A stretch of 64,000 bases of DNA. Source: an uncultured Acetatifactor sp. Its GTDB lineage: Bacteria > Bacillota > Clostridia > Lachnospirales > Lachnospiraceae. The notes under the pieces were generated by a model. That model was given only the letters and a program-made list of their open reading frames with translations. It made no database searches and was not told the DNA's origin. Positions 63,417 through 64,000 of the stretch are shown here, piece by piece (position 1 is the first letter of the stretch; every line of letters starts with the position of its first letter). Where the stretch lies: positions 1-64,000 of the forward strand of contig CANQUQ010000002.1 in the NCBI GenBank assembly GCA_947627115.1. The letters run 5' to 3'. Both the position numbers and the translations under genes were made by a program.

Positions 63417-64000
63417 CTATTCCGCGAAAAGCTGCTGCAGCATCTCAACGCTGGTCTCAAAATCAAATTTTTCATCCGTCTCCTGACACAGAAAAGCATT
63501 CACCGCATCGATCTTCGTGATCGCATAATCTATGGACGGATTGCTGCCGCTCTTATAGGCTCCGATATTGATCAGGTCCTCCGCCTCGTTGTAGGTGGCA
63601 AGCACCGTCTTCAGCCTGCTGGCCGCCTGCTTGTGTTCTCTGCCTGCGATCTGGCTCATGCATCTGGAAATGCTCTGCAGAATATCTATGGCGGGATAAT
63701 GGTTCTTATGCCCCAGCTTTCTGTCCAGCATAATATGTCCGTCCAGTATGCTTCTGGCGGTATCGGTAATGGGCTCGTTGAAATCATCCCCGTCCACCAG
63801 TACCGTATACAGGCCCGTGATGGATCCCTTTGCGGCACACCCGGCTCTCTCAAGGAGCTTGGGCATCTCGGAGTAAACGCTGGGCGGATAGCCTCTGCTC
63901 ACGGGAGGCTCCCCGCTGGCCAGGCCGATCTCCCTCTGCGCCATGGAAAATCTGGTGAGGGAGTCCATCATGAGCAGCACATCCCTGCCCTGATCCCGGA
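63417..64000 (-). CDS. fliI: Flagellum-specific export ATPase FliI (C-terminal part)
   Basis: The C-terminal 193 or so residues of the type III export ATPase; the gene continues past the right edge. Family blocks are clear: DVLLMMDSLTRFSMAQREIGLA, GEPPVSRGYPPSVYSEMP (split here), SITGLYTVLVDGDDFNEPI and ILDGHIMLDRKLG. The Walker A part is outside the window. FliI, with FliH and FliJ, powers export of hook and filament subunits. Confidence 0.97.
   Translation of the reverse strand, partial: RDQGRDVLLMMDSLTRFSMAQREIGLASGEPPVSRGYPPSVYSEMPKLLERAGCAAKGSITGLYTVLVDGDDFNEPITDTARSILDGHIMLDRKLGHKNHYPAIDILQSISRCMSQIAGREHKQAASRLKTVLATYNEAEDLINIGAYKSGSNPSIDYAITKIDAVNAFLCQETDEKFDFETSVEMLQQLFAE

Overview
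The window reads as chromosomal DNA of a motile Gram-positive member of the Clostridia, most likely a Lachnospiraceae-type gut anaerobe. The evidence is the Firmicutes order gpmI-eno-secG-rnr-smpB-ssrA, a fla/che operon that contains fliY, cheC, cheD, flhF, flhG and a sigma-D-type factor and runs into rpsB-tsf, strong AGGAGG ribosome binding sites, lipobox proteins, and no outer-membrane genes. GC content looks moderately high (around 55% by eye). Almost every gene lies on the minus strand; only a YgjP-like gene and a large glycosyltransferase gene are on the plus strand.

Layout by region. Positions 1-4040 hold the start of a probable Rpn-family gene, a lipoprotein, a two-component pair (kinase and OmpR-type regulator) and a small membrane protein. 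Positions 4042-13524 hold ssrA (tmRNA) with its promoter and terminator, a GT-C-like membrane protein, smpB, rnr, secG, eno, an iron-sulfur aldo/keto reductase and gpmI, read right to left. The ssrA 3' end is duplicated 56 bp away, which looks like an integration scar. Positions 14075-23647 hold an unusual six-gene operon: two large paralogous solute-binding lipoproteins flank two sugar-type ABC permeases, a HlyD-like adaptor and a two-helix MacB-like protein, with no ATPase. Positions 23739-31735 hold a PHP-domain protein, a 1042-residue double GT-C fusion, and a hybrid kinase plus response regulator that share an apparently related C-terminal helical module.

Positions 31787-64000 are tsf and rpsB followed by a very long fla/che operon read right to left: fliI, fliJ, motE-like, fliK, flgD, a TIGR02530-type gene, flgE, flbD, motA, motB, fliL, fliM, fliY, cheY, fliO, fliP, fliQ, fliR, flhB, flhA, flhF, flhG, a PilZ gene, cheB, cheA, cheW, cheC, cheD, a small membrane protein, sigD, fapA, a small protein, a SwrB-position protein and a truncated MltG-like protein. 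Many neighbours overlap by 1-14 bases or abut, which indicates translational coupling. The operon supplies the export gate, hook assembly, motor, switch complex, chemotaxis core and the sigma factor for late genes.

The features most worth a second look are the ATPase-less SBP/permease/HlyD/MacB-like cluster, the shared module of the 28-31 kb two-component pair, the ssrA scar, the terminator and promoter inside the fla/che operon just before flbD, the repeat-rich FliY linker, and several short intergenic repeats and hairpins. All functional statements rest on reading the sequence and family knowledge; no database search was possible.
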